Positions 53,648 to 64,000 of a stretch of DNA of 64,000 nucleotides are shown here, one piece after another (within the stretch, counting starts at the first letter, position 1; each line of letters opens with the position of its first letter). The translations under genes were made by a program, and so were the position numbers. The DNA lies in contig OZ024898.1 of NCBI GenBank assembly GCA_964017195.1, forward strand, positions 2,714,001 through 2,778,000. The letters are read 5' to 3'. Below the pieces are notes generated by a model that did no database searches, was not told the origin of the DNA, and saw only the letters and a list, made by a program, of their open reading frames with translations. This DNA is from Siderastrea radians. Its lineage: Eukaryota > Cnidaria > Anthozoa > Scleractinia > Rhizangiidae.

Positions 53648-56084
53648 CACCTTTTTCCGGCACCCCTTGCAAATCGAAGTTTTAACAACAGTTCTATACC
53701 TTGAGTGGGCGAAGACCCACATACACACGAAAGCCACAAATGCGTGTTAGGACTGACAACAAACATCCCTCTCCCGATCTTTATCAAGCAAACACGTTTT
53801 GTACTGTAAGCAAATATCTTCAATGGATATGTTAATTTGCGCCTGAAGCCCTTCGTTAATAAAAGCTTATTCTGTTTTCGTCCAATCGTCATGTTCATTT
53901 GCAGTGGCGATTCTATTTTTCTTTGTCCTTTTTTTTTTTACATTGGGACAGGTGGCAACTTCCCTTCTCGGACATTTCACTAAAAATATATATTTATGAT
54001 ATGAAAATTAAAAAAAAAAGAATAAAGTGCATGAAGTAAAGCATACAGTTTTATACATCCATATAAATTATCTGCATCGTTCTGTTACAACGATTTTTTG
54101 GGGGGGTTTTTAGAATAAAAATGGATTTTGTATTCATTCAGGGGATTTCAAAGCAAGATAAATACACAATTCAGAGTATGTTTAGACAGGCCGAAGGTGC
54201 CGATGGCAGCTCTTGATACTAATCATTACTTTTACTTGGTGATCGAAGCCGATCAACACTAAAATATTCTTAAAAACCTCATTAAACACTGATCCCATAT
54301 TTCCTGGTAAGATGCATGATAAGCTACTCATCAACGAAATTTTCACGGCGGTTTCATTCCAATTTATTTTCGCTTTTTTGGGGAAATAATTAGATTCCGG
54401 AAATCGAAGGTGGCCATTCTTGTGTTGATAGACAACAAACATCGCGTTGTAAAGTACTAGATTCTCTATGAAAACATGAACAGTTATTTGTGATTTATTA
54501 ACGCACCAACAAATTTCACATCACACATGAAAAAATCTGTACCAATCAGTTATGCTAGTTTTTCTGACGGTCCGTAATAGCAAAATGTTAGAACTAAAAT
54601 CCACTGTACTCGCGTAAAAAAAACACAGAAAAACGCAACACCTTTAATCAGGTTGCATTTTTATTTTGCCTTTGGTAATGACTCTGTACGTTCTATTTTA
54701 AATAAAACGTAACCTAAAGGCTTAGATGGAACGAACTTAATTACAATTTAAAGCATCTACCTCTGTCCAGTGCGTTAAGGCATTAGAATTCAAATTTAAA
54801 TTGGACTTTGCTTAAGGCCATTTGCCGAGAAAGCAGAGTAAAAAAGAACAATAAAATTAGTAGTGATCAAAAGAACCGAATTCTAAATTATTACTATTTT
54901 TTATTTATTTTAAGGGCACTTACCTGAGATACAACCACAAAAAAGAATATTCTATGCATTAAATATTGAATTTTGTTGATGAGAAAATTAAACGCGAACA
55001 ATGTTAAGGGTTGTATTTGATTTTTAGCTCAGCAACGAAGTGAAATTTGTTCTAGCAAAAATACCTATATTTAACTATTTCTTTTAAAGTCTAGTAATTG
55101 ATTGAAGATAAATTAGAACATATGTTTAAGTCTGAGGTTGTGAAAAACTAAATAAATTTACCGCACATCAACTCCGTAAACATAATTTGAAGACTTACAA
55201 AGAAGGTTAGATCAATATTTTTTTTTCTGATGCCATAAATAAGAAGATTTATCAAGGATCAATCCCGTAAACGTGAGTATTTCACGAGAAAGTAACGAAC
55301 AATGAATGCTATGTTACAACTGTCAAATGTTGCCAGGGCATCATTCTATAAAGCGCCGCTTTCGACTTTTAAACAGGAATATTGAGTTAATTTGGAAATA
55401 AAGTTTAAAAAGGCATTTTGTTCAGTTACGTTTACCAGAATGACAGTAGGTTCCTGTACAGTCTTACTGGGACAAGATTGCACACAAAAGTTGAAAACTT
55501 TTGATTTTTTAAAACTTTTTCATGCCAATGATTATCATGTTTGAACAGCCTACTTGGAATGACTCCGATTACCCAGTAGTAGTTGCCAACTATTACTTGA
55601 AGAATCGAACTTGTTTGTAAAACATTTATATACTTACGTCTGGGTCAAACTCGAAGGGATGTTTTATCATTTCGTAGTTTTTAGAAACAGTTTTTTTTTT
55701 CTAGACCCGAAGTTTTTTGCCAATATATACCATGACCAAAGAAGAACTAGTTGTTATGGTTACGAGAGTCTTTTTTTGAACAAAAATGAGTGTTTTTCAT
55801 CTTTTTTCTGTGAAAACTATTAAATGCTGACAAAACACACCAAAGCGTTTCATTATATCACATAATACATGTCCCGCATGAAAAACTTTCAATTTCCTCC
55901 ATTTTATAAAAATTATAATTCTCGGTGAAATCCAAGATGGTGGTCATCTTGTCTGCCATTGCCGATGACAACACAGGGGGCTTCTTACATAGCACTTTTT
56001 AGGCTATCATCCTATTAGACTATTTTTTCTCCAAATTATTGTAACACAACAAAAACCCAAGGGGGTTCCGTCTAACCCTTCCCC

Positions 56085-56545
56085 GATCTTAGTGCGACCT
56101 AAAGACGCAGCTATTGATACAGTTAAACGAGGTAGTATAGTTTGCATGATTGTATCGGAGAAACAGGGAGATCTATACAAGAAAGAATTAATTAAGAAGA
56201 ACGACAGGGATACACGACTTTCCTATATCGAAGCCTCCGAGGTTTCCCAGCACGCTCACGCGGCCAGCTACTACCCTTTCTGAAACGAAGTTAAGTTTAT
56301 TGGTTCAGACTTTCACTAGTAAGCCTAACAACATCAACCTGCAGGGATAACGGAATCAAAATTCCTGTAGAGTGGATGCCCACGATCAAGAAACACAACA
56401 AGAGATCGGTACGGCGGTGAACCGCAGAGGGAACAGTTTCTCGCCCGAAATTATCAGGATCGGAATGCACCTGCTCAGTCGACCATCGTGATATACAAAT
56501 GGTGATGCCTAACACTCGACCTCGTTGCCTCATTAGGACTAGTAG
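56085..56545 (+). pseudogene. Relic of a Penelope-type ORF, GIY-YIG endonuclease C-terminus
   Basis: The first frame (56092-56283) reads RPKDAAIDTVKRGSIV, then LYKKELIKKNDRDTRL and SEVSQHAHA, which follows the GIY-YIG pattern R.KD....VK.GIVY...C....Y.G.T.R......R.SEHA. In shifted frames come NEVKFIGSDF-like, NNINLQG.NGIKIPVEWMP and TIKKHNKRSVRR, the typical C-terminal stretch of cnidarian Penelope/GIY-YIG proteins. At least one stop (56281-56283) and frameshifts break it. The reverse transcriptase part is absent. Family placement is by motif memory, not by search. Confidence 0.55.
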
Positions 56546-56980
56546 TAGGCAGTGGAAACGTCACGATTTACTATACCTGAAGTAACTACATTCTGAGGCA
56601 AACGAAAACGATACTTTTCTTTATTGATTAACTTTCCCCTTTCCTTGTACCACTGTGAAGGTATGAATTTGTTTCCACGTATGAGGGTTAAATAAATAAC
56701 AGATTTATCAAAGGGAAATAACTATGTACGAAGGCAGAGTGTGACTTGAGGACTGAACACTGCTCCTGTCTTTGGAAATCTTTAGACGTCCTCTGAGTCT
56801 CCTCGATCGGAAGTCACGGGAAGTCTTTGAACAATCTTCGGTAAACCTTTTCGTCGAGAGCTTTTCGTTGAGAGCTATGGTATATGTTTTATTCTCAGTT
56901 AACGACTGTTTCTTTTTTTTATCTCCCCCTATTTAATCCTGTTCGTACTACTCACAAAGCAACAGCCACCAAGCTTGGAG

Positions 56981-57855
56981 ACATAAACCGAAATTTATTT
57001 TCGCGACACGTTTATTTCGCGATTTTGAGGTGCGCATATCTCGCGATTCTGCGAATTTTTTTTTATTTTGAATCACTTTAATTTCGCTTTTTTAAGTAAG
57101 ACACAATTTATTTCCTTGGCAATGTTATTTAACATGTCCTTGAATTAAATAAAACGACTTTATCAAAGGTACAATAACGTCAAAAGTAACAAAAATGAAA
57201 CGGCAGGACAATATGTCAACAGTGACAAAAAAGCAGTTCTCACGATGTCCACAGACAGTTCATGCTTGTACGTGAATTACTTACTGGTCTTGAGTCAATT
57301 GACCAGGCCACAATATCTATTTACATCGAAAATTCCATCCTACGGACTCCGAAGCAAAAATGGTGCCGCTCAGTAACATAATGCAGTTTAGAAACATCTA
57401 TACAAGTGTCACGAGTCGTCTGTGTAAATTTCTTGATATAGTTCAACAAGTGGTAATACTTCTCTTTCAGTTACTACACCCTTTATTCCCACTTTCTTCC
57501 ATCCTTTCAAGACATGAACCTTCCCCTGTGCGCTGGTGGTGGAAAAGGCATAAACTTCCACTAACCAAGTTCCCTGAACTTGTTTCAAAACCGATAGCCT
57601 ACGTTCGACATTCACATCTTCAACATTCACATCTTCACATTCTTTTGGACTTCTTCCGTATACCATGTTGCGAAATTGTTCTTGCCAAATTTCTTGCAAT
57701 AAGCTCTTTCTTTCTGGATTATTGACCTAATGTGAGTCACTTAATTTTTGCGTTATGTTATGTTCGCGACACACATTGTTCGCGTCACTTTAATTTCGCG
57801 GTTTTTTTGAATTTGCGAAATTCGCGAGATTAACGTGTCGCGAAAATTTCATGTA
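56981..57855 (-). mobile_element. DNA transposon relic with TIRs and transposase-like fragment
   Basis: TTTTCGCGACACGTTTATTTCGCG near the left end and, reversed, TTTTCGCGACACGTTAATCT at the right form inverted ends of about 40 bp; further TTTAATTTCGC words repeat inside. On the minus strand an open frame (57409-57699) includes GTWLVEVYAF and HVLKGWKKVGIKG, which resembles the C-terminal 'W..E.Y....ILKGWKKAGI' stretch of pogo/Tigger-type transposases. A 15-bp unit (ACATTCACATCTTCA) is tandemly doubled at 57608-57637 and inserts VNVEDVNVE in that frame. Class assignment is tentative. Confidence 0.5.
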
Positions 57856-57865
57856 ATAAGTAGGC

Positions 57866-57960
57866 AGTGCTGCGATAGTGCATTGGTGAGTGCGTTGGAC
57901 TTCCCCCGGCTCTGATGGTCAGACAGTCGATGGTTCAGAGTTCTGGTTTCCACATTAAGT
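57866..57960 (+). repeat. tRNA-derived SINE-like head
   Basis: GCGATAGTGCATTGGTGAGTG (A-box region) and, about 60 bp on, GATGGTTCAGAGTTC (B box). Different sequence from the 6340/18930 family. Confidence 0.35.
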
Positions 57961-59229
57961 CTCTCTGCCCAGGAGAGAAACTGGCTTCAACAAACCGTTG
58001 CTGAGGGGCTACCCTGTCATGGACTAGTATTTCACTGAACATGCACCTATTTTCTTGAAGTTTAGATTAATTTATTCAAACTGGAACGTGAAAATTAGGA
58101 AGTTTGGAATCTGTAAACACTAAGCCTTTAGACAACACGAGTTTATCGCACTTAAGGTGTTCTTATACCCAAAAAGTGAATTTCTTTGGAAAAGAACTTT
58201 GCAGGAAACTTCCACCATCATTTTATAGGGATTCACACCCTGACTTTAATCTGAGTCTTTTCAGGTCACATGTCATAATAGTTAATGATTAACCAGCCTT
58301 CTAAGTAAAAAATAGAGGTGTTCATTGTAAGCACGATGTCTAGCTAATGCACGGTTAAATAAGTATGAAATCAACTTAGATCTGTCCACAGATGAATTCT
58401 TTATAGGATAAACCTCGAAAATTAAGCAGCTTGGCCTCTTTCGAAGTTATTTTTATTCTTTTTTCCAGAAAGTAAGGTAGAAGGAAATAAAAAAGAGGTC
58501 AAGGATTCACAGACTGAGAAGCAGGTCAAGATCGTGAGCAGTTTTTAGGTTTACGACCTAGGAAATTTAGTCCTTTAATCTTTCAGAACACTAGGTTACA
58601 ATGCGCCGGAGATATCGTGTTCAAAAGTTCCTTCAGTTCGAGAATTCTGTTATTGGAGAAAAACAGTCTTAAAGATAAGGGAACGGATTCTAGACAGCTT
58701 ATCCGTCGCTCATTATCCTAAAACTGTTGCCAAATTCAAGTTGCCACACTAAAATACAAGCTGAACGGTAATTTGATGCAAAGACCATCGTTTCTGTAAG
58801 ATTTGGGTCATGTTTTGTGGGTTAAAACTCGGACCTCAGGACTCTCTTCTCAGTCAGGTGTTTTTCCATAATAGTACCAAATGTCATTTTACAGAGAGGC
58901 GGGCGGGCGGGGGGTAATGTTCTTATTGAGGCTTGTTTGTGAGCATTTATTAAATGTAAACAAATGTTGCTATGGCCGTTGCTATGGAAAAAGTCGCATA
59001 CTGCTGATTAGATTTCTTAAATCTCGCTGCTTTAATGCTGGAAATCGAGTGAGATTATTTCAAGACAACATTCCCAAGTGTTTAAAGTTTACAATTTTGC
59101 TATTTAAAAAAAAGTGTCTTTTGCAACCTAACATCACGCCTTTTGAGTATAAGACCACCTTAACAGAACTTTTTATCTTTTTTATTAATCCCTCAGTCAC
59201 TCAACTATATCTCGAGCTTTGGTCTTTTC

Positions 59230-59780
59230 GACTGTTAACAGGCTGTTTTTTTCTTCTGGGACCGGGGAGGGGCTGATTCGGCCCCCACCTCTTAACCCCG
59301 AGAATATTGAAGCTGTGACAACGAATCTTGGAGGGCAGATAGTACATCCCAAAATGTTTCCTTTGAGTCCGCAACATAAGCTGATGAAGTCATATGACGT
59401 AACTACTACGCCAGGTTCTAAAAAGGCGGCCATCTTGGATCCGCCGTCTTGGATTTCTTGATTTTTCCAGAACCTTTAAAAATTGCCAAAATTGACCAAA
59501 AAGTAACCGAAATCAATAAAAGAACACGAAAATGATATTAAAATATGAAACTTACTTCAGAAAAGTTATATTTTTTCAATGAAAAGGTGAGAAATTAAAA
59601 TTCTGAAAAAACAGCCTGTCGAAAAGTGATTGCCATGGTAACGTCAAACTTGATGGACAAGCACTTACTTTGCCAAATTGTTAGCAGATAAATCTTAGGA
59701 AAATTCACCAAGTTTGGTGGGTCTAGCTAGCATACGAGAAACGTTATAAGAGTCCAAAGTCAGTGCGGGCACAATCGCCC
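59230..59780 (-). repeat. Dispersed repeat with CRE-like word, minus copy
   Basis: Reverse-complement relative of 25150-25680. On the minus strand: ACTCTTATAACGTTTCT, GATTTATCTGCTAACAATTT, CAAGAAATCCAAGACGGCGG, then TTACGTCATATGACTTCATC. Confidence 0.65.
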
Positions 59781-60089
59781 CCCCCGGGTCTGAATAGGGT
59801 CAAACAAATCTCAGACTTAAATTGGTCGGACTTAAACATATGCGGGGTCGCATATGTTTTATTCACAAAAATTACAACAAACAAAAATAAACAACATAGC
59901 TCCAACTCTAGTCACCTAGCTACCCAGCTTTACAGGAAAAAACTAAAGCTGTTATGATCTATTTGTTTTAAAGAAATTTCTTCCTTAGTTTTTAAGCTAA
60001 CGTGGCCTTTGTTTAGTACGTTACTATCACTTTAGATTGAAATCCTTGAATATTTCTTCCGAAAACCAACAAATAAATGTTCCAAAATA

Positions 60090-60548
60090 GAGCGGTGTTT
60101 GAGTGTCGAAAAACCAAAGTGAACTGTCTGACCAATCCCTGACGTGGGCAAATAACCAAGCAATTTGATGAAAACGCATAGACACCGAAGTTTTTAATTA
60201 CCCGGCCGTCGCTATAAGGTGAAGACTGGAAAAAATGGGTACTAAAGACCAGTTTTTCCCGTTTTTTCATGAGCAACTCGTCCCAGACTTCTATTTAATA
60301 GCTCGGTCAAGCAAACTCTCGCCCGTAACTTCAACTTTACTTTGCGTGAGCTTGTGTCTTGAGTGTCGCTAATATTTCTTTTTAACTTTAAGAATCGGGA
60401 GGAGCACTCTGGCCGGGTTAAGCGCCCCTAGGGCTTTCTTGTTCAATTCAAATTGGTTGAAAGGTGGCTTAATTGTTTTAACAGCGCAAGAGCAAGGCAA
60501 ACCCAAAGCAAACGCGAATTAATTTCAACGCTCAGTTCAATACCGCTC
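60090..60548. mobile_element. MITE of the GAGCGGT family abutting receptor 11
   Basis: Left end GAGCGGTGTTTGAGTGTCGA preceded by TA (60088-60089); right end, reversed, GAGCGGTATTGAACTGAGCG. Same family as 42612-42902. The expected TA after the right end reads TC and is part of the receptor stop codon. Confidence 0.75.
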
Positions 60549-61583
60549 TCATGACATTTCTACTGTGTCTAAAGATTTATTGTTTTTCTTTCTTCCGTCC
60601 TCACTTCTTCTGCATTGTGCCTGCCTTAAGTTAAATGAAGTAGAATCTTGGTTTGATGAATGAGAACAACCACAAATGCGACGCAACTCACTCCGGAACG
60701 CCCCGTTCATTCCCGCGTAAATGAAAGGGTTAATGGTCGACGAGAAAAACACCAGGAACATTATGAACAGAGTGACATGCCTGTTAAGAGTTTTGACGAG
60801 CTGGAATCGAAACAACAAGGCCAGGATCCAAAGCGGTATCCAACAACACGCGAAGACAATTACCACGACAAAGAGGGAAATACTGATTTTTAACTCTCGG
60901 CTTGATATGCTCAAGGAGGCAGTACTTTCACTTCGTAACGATGGTATTATATTCTTGGTGTGGAGTCTAATGGCTCGGAAAATTTTGTAGTAGCAGGCAG
61001 ACGTTATAAGAATAGGTCCAATCACAAACGCAGGGATAACGATGCTGTAATGGATTATTTTCGCCGTTTCTCTGAGATGCGTTGTAGAGCATACAGCATA
61101 TCCGGGAACAAACTGGATTTTCTGGTTGCCGACAAACACTTGAGTCAAAACATATGCCGCCACTACAACATAAACAGCAAGGATCCACAGCTTGCATTTT
61201 CGCATCGAGAAAAGTTTGTGATAAATGTTTGTCTTCACAATTCTGACGTATCGATTGAAGGCTGTGAGGGTCATTAGACATGGAGATGCATAGATATTCA
61301 ATACGACGAAGAAACCTTGGATGTTGCAGTAGATGTCTCCAAAAAACCATTCACCAGTGATCAACACAGCAGTCGAAAATGGCATGACAAATATGGCGGA
61401 GCCAAGGTCGCAGGCTGCTAGGGCAACGATGTAAAGATTTGTGGTGGTTCTGAGATGTGGGTTACGAAACACAGCCCAACAGATTAGTATGTTCCCAACC
61501 AACGACACCACATTAAGAAAAATAAGACTGGCGGATTCTAGAACGACAATTCCAGTTTGTCTTGGCTCTAAGGATGAAGACAT
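60549..61583 (-). CDS. Rhodopsin-like class A GPCR (receptor 11, NRY/P3.40 group)
   Basis: Intronless, 344 aa from the ATG at 61583; seven further codons upstream are open to a TTG. Landmarks: N31; D59 in LAACD; C86 with C165 in ECL2 (VPGYAVC); P101 (3.40); N110-R111-Y112; P190 and Y198 in TM5; E230 in SSRELKIS; CWIP with W248 and P250; NPFIY at 285-289. The usual W4.50 is Tyr (AVYVV). The tail of about 55 aa has CGCS after helix 8 (palmitoylation candidate) and a Ser/Lys-rich end. The TGA stop at 60549-60551 lies exactly at the border with a MITE, so the present C-terminus may be set by that insertion, and the transcript end probably lies in MITE sequence. Confidence 0.9.
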   Translation of the reverse strand: MSSSLEPRQTGIVVLESASLIFLNVVSLVGNILICWAVFRNPHLRTTTNLYIVALAACDLGSAIFVMPFSTAVLITGEWFFGDIYCNIQGFFVVLNIYASPCLMTLTAFNRYVRIVKTNIYHKLFSMRKCKLWILAVYVVVAAYVLTQVFVGNQKIQFVPGYAVCSTTHLRETAKIIHYSIVIPAFVIGPILITSACYYKIFRAIRLHTKNIIPSLRSESTASLSISSRELKISISLFVVVIVFACCWIPLWILALLFRFQLVKTLNRHVTLFIMFLVFFSSTINPFIYAGMNGAFRSELRRICGCSHSSNQDSTSFNLRQAQCRRSEDGRKKNNKSLDTVEMS

Positions 61584-62987
61584 CACTCTGCGATCAGGCA
61601 ACAATCAGTACTGAAACAAAGTAAATATAAGTGAGGTTATTGCTGGCATTAAATTGCGTGCCCATTTAATCATTTGAATTTCTGAGATAGATTCGCAGCA
61701 AACAATATTTAAATTGCTTTTCTGGTTAAATCAAACAAAATTTGTCACTTGTCGTGCCCCATAGATGATGTGTAGGCTGATTTTGGCGGTAATAAGAGAT
61801 GTCACCTGGCAGGTGTACGTTTTGGGTGTCGAAAAATACAAAGATCAATGTCTGAACTTATCAACTTCGTCACATTTAATCCAAATGCAACAATAATAGC
61901 TAAATGGCTTGCAAACTTCACCTAAATGTGTAGTGTGTCCAGACATAGACAGCACTGTCGCAAAGAAAGATGAAAACGTGCATCTTACGAAACTCAACTC
62001 CCGTTTAATTTTCATTTTCCTTCCAAGTTGCAGACCAAAACATATTTCTAATTTAAATGAAGACCTGGATCAAATTTGTACCTACAGTTAGCCGGTGCGT
62101 AGATAAGTTGGCTTTGTTGTTTGGTCCTAAATAACTCAAATCAGTTATATTTTAAGAATCACAAGGAACATGTTGCTGTTGCCATTCTAGGAGGCTTAAT
62201 AGGAATGAGTGATTTCTTAGCAATCGATTACCTGTTAAGAATAGGCAGCTGCTTAAGTCAATCCAGGCAAAAGAAGTCTTTGGGCCAAATATGGATGCGC
62301 TGGATAAGCTCACAAACTTGATCGTGTCTTAACCTCTTTCGCTGGAAAAAAGTAGAAATATGTGTAGTGAACTTCACGTCTACTCAATGGCGAGAGGAGG
62401 GTGTGATGCAAATTTTCCACTTCTATATAACAAAAGATATGGTCAATCTTTTTTTATATCAGTAAACAAAAAATGACAACATTTCAACGTCTTGAAAGAA
62501 AGTAAATTGGACTATTCTTAAGAGCTACGGTAATTATTTGATATGTTTCCGCTGAAACGTTGCCTACTTCATTAATTCGATTACGGCAAATACGGCCACG
62601 AACGTAAAACAGGGCCATTAAAAGAGCTGTATTGATTGGTGATCAAAAATTGGTAGATCGACCTTGAGCCAGCTTAACTGCGGATTACAGCGATTCAATA
62701 AACGTCAGAGAAAAACTCAGTTGTATATAGATATTCTTTCGTACCTAACATTTCGTCAGTGATAAAAAGATCATGAAATAGCATGAGGCAAATAATATTT
62801 AAAAATCAGTAAAGTTAAAGTAAATATAAATTTCTTGCACTTCGTCAACTCGTCAATCATCTAAATTATGTCATTTTGCTATTCTGCTCTATGCTAAAGA
62901 ACACGAATTTGCATTTTCTAGAACTTATTATGTCTGGCGAGAGCTGTTGCGATGTACAATATATTTTCGCAACATAAAAAATTAGTA
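61584..62987. other. Upstream region of receptor 11, no gene
   Basis: AT-rich. Short frames at 61909-62091 and 62121-62321 show no domain. No TATA word at an obvious distance from the receptor start. Confidence 0.5.
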
Positions 62988-63493
62988 ATATTAAAAATAT
63001 AAAAAGCGTTCTCTGGTTTAAAAAATTTAAGAGAAATATAAGCTTTCGGCTATTATACTATAGCCTTTAACGAATGTAGAAAGAAATGAAAGCGCATGAT
63101 TGGAAATATATGCAAGGGAGGGTGTGAAAAACAATCATTCAATTGATTTTGATGGCGCTACCGTGATAAACAAAGGCAATTACCGTATTCGAAGAACACT
63201 AGAATCCTGGCATACTGCCAAAACTGTCGGCGTAGACAATAATTCTAAACCGCTACCAAGACAATACTCTATCTTATTGTAATTCTTATTTTGTCCGTTT
63301 TTGTCCATTTTTAGCTTTTTTACACTTCTATTGTATTCTTGTGTTTAATCTTTTCACACCCTCCCTTGCATATATTTCCAATCATGCGCTTTCATTTCTT
63401 TCTACATTCGTTAAAGGCTATAGTATAATAGCCGAAAGCTTATATTTCTCTTAAATTTTTTAAACCAGAGAACGCTTTTTATATTTTTAATAT
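62988..63493. mobile_element. Foldback element with perfect 143-bp inverted arms (Penelope-derived)
   Basis: 62988-63130 is the exact reverse complement of 63351-63493; I compared all 143 positions and found no mismatch. The 220-bp spacer carries the C-terminal end of a Penelope-type ORF with its 3' untranslated region, so the right arm is probably the natural 3' end and the left arm an inverted copy of it. Such inverted partial copies are typical of Penelope insertions. AT-rich flanks; target duplication not resolved. Confidence 0.85.
63131..63282 (+). pseudogene. C-terminal fragment of a Penelope-type GIY-YIG ORF
   Basis: Reads HSIDFDGATVINKG, YRIRRTLESWHTAK and NNSKPLPRQYSILL, then TAA. 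This is the pattern H.IDFD.A........R..LESWHT......N....LP.QY found at the end of Penelope-type reverse-transcriptase/GIY-YIG proteins. Only about 50 codons remain; the reading frame continues leftwards into the inverted arm by chance. No break inside the fragment, in contrast to 56085-56545. Confidence 0.6.
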
Positions 63494-64000
63494 GTCTTAT
63501 CCTGGTTACAGTTCAATTTTTAATAAAAAATTAGGCCAATTCATTGTCTGTGACTACAAAGAAACTGCAAATGGGTCTAGTTTTTTTAGCCTCTGGGATC
63601 ACAACTTTAAAATGTAGCCATTCAAATTAAAAAGGAAAAGTTATTGAGGATTATTCCCTGTGGCGCTCTTTTTAATTCTACACAAGGTGTAATTCTAATG
63701 TTTGAGGCCGTGGGAGAGATTCTATTATGTGCCCAGACAAATGAAAGCTACTGTACAGTTCTTTTCTGATATGGTGCTGTTTATATGCCGTACAAGGTGA
63801 CTTTGAGACGAGACGTGTTTTTATTTTAACTTTAACCCACACATTTCATTTTCTTGTGTAAAAGTTCAAACAAGGAACGCCATACCCAATAATGCCATGT
63901 CATCACGACAGTAAGGTAGAGTGGAGGAGGATTATGAAAAATGCAACATACGCTCTTCCCCCGCAATGCAATTGCAATTATACTTACTGCTAAAGCAGTC
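63494..64000. other. Intergenic, nothing recognised
   Basis: 507 bases of AT-rich sequence without repeats, reading frames or motifs that I can support. Confidence 0.5.

Larger units (their letters stand above)
53648..60089. other. 6.4-kb receptor-free stretch with transposon relics
   Basis: 53.65-56.0 kb is featureless AT-rich DNA. Then follow a GIY-YIG relic (56085-56545), a TIR element (56981-57855), a SINE-like piece (57866-57960) and a dispersed repeat (59230-59780). The frame at 58881-59276(+, 131 codons) overlaps that repeat, has a GGCGGGCGGGCGGGG start and no domain, and is not called. Confidence 0.5.

Noticed and set aside
58896..58913. G-rich run as a G-quadruplex
   Set aside because: Only three separated G runs, the last being six long; too weak to call.
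63050..63110. Stem GGCTAT/ATAGCC followed by GAAA in the foldback arm, considered as a hammerhead ribozyme
   Set aside because: The bases before the stem read CGTTAAA, not CUGANGA, so the catalytic core is missing.

Overview
This looks like nuclear DNA from an anthozoan cnidarian, most likely a stony coral. The grounds are: AT-rich sequence; many single-exon rhodopsin-like receptors side by side; very dense small inverted-repeat transposons, Penelope-type fragments and a Ty3/Gypsy element; and no bacterial gene organisation. The species cannot be fixed from the sequence.

The backbone of the window is an array of intronless class A GPCR genes. Ten reading frames look intact: 721-1911(-), 4696-5679(+), 12496-13659(+), 21597-22604(+), 23784-24707(+), 27450-28436(-), 40445-41488(-), 49128-50246(+), 52535-53563(-) and 60549-61583(-). 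Two more are damaged: 7525-8434(-), a segmentally duplicated and multiply broken copy of the first gene, and 37533-38479(+), broken by one small indel. By motifs they fall into three groups. The large group has an NRY motif, a proline at position 3.40 and a 'PGYA.C' extracellular loop 2. A smaller group (4696, 40445, 49128) has leucine at 3.40 and eroding TM7 motifs. One outlier (52535) has a true DRY but lacks the TM3-ECL2 disulfide. Ligands are unknown; the look is vaguely melatonin/biogenic-amine-like. This is a birth-and-death receptor cluster, not an operon.

Region by region. 1-9.1 kb: receptor 1, receptor 2, and a duplicated block carrying the receptor-1 pseudogene. 9.1-12.5 kb: non-coding. 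12.5-13.7 kb: receptor 3. 13,779-18,802: a young Ty3/Gypsy LTR retrotransposon with identical 167-bp LTRs and a 5-bp target duplication, its pol interrupted by a 411-bp inverted-repeat element. 19-28.5 kb: three receptors among SINE-like and MITE sequence. 28.5-37.5 kb: no receptor, but a RecQ-like helicase relic and several MITEs. 37.5-41.5 kb: a broken receptor and a receptor with degenerate microswitches. 41.9-48.9 kb: a non-coding segmental duplication in two copies, one with two later MITE insertions. 49-53.6 kb: two receptors, facing each other across degenerate repeats. 53.6-60.5 kb: transposon relics (GIY-YIG/Penelope tail, a TIR element with a possible transposase fragment, a MITE). 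60.5-61.6 kb: the last receptor, whose stop codon abuts a MITE. 63.0-63.5 kb: a foldback with perfect 143-bp arms around a Penelope-type C-terminal fragment.

The genes probably act independently, as alternative G-protein-coupled sensors at the plasma membrane. Duplication and mobile-element traffic appear to be the main forces shaping the locus. All identities were judged by eye from motifs; no database search was possible.
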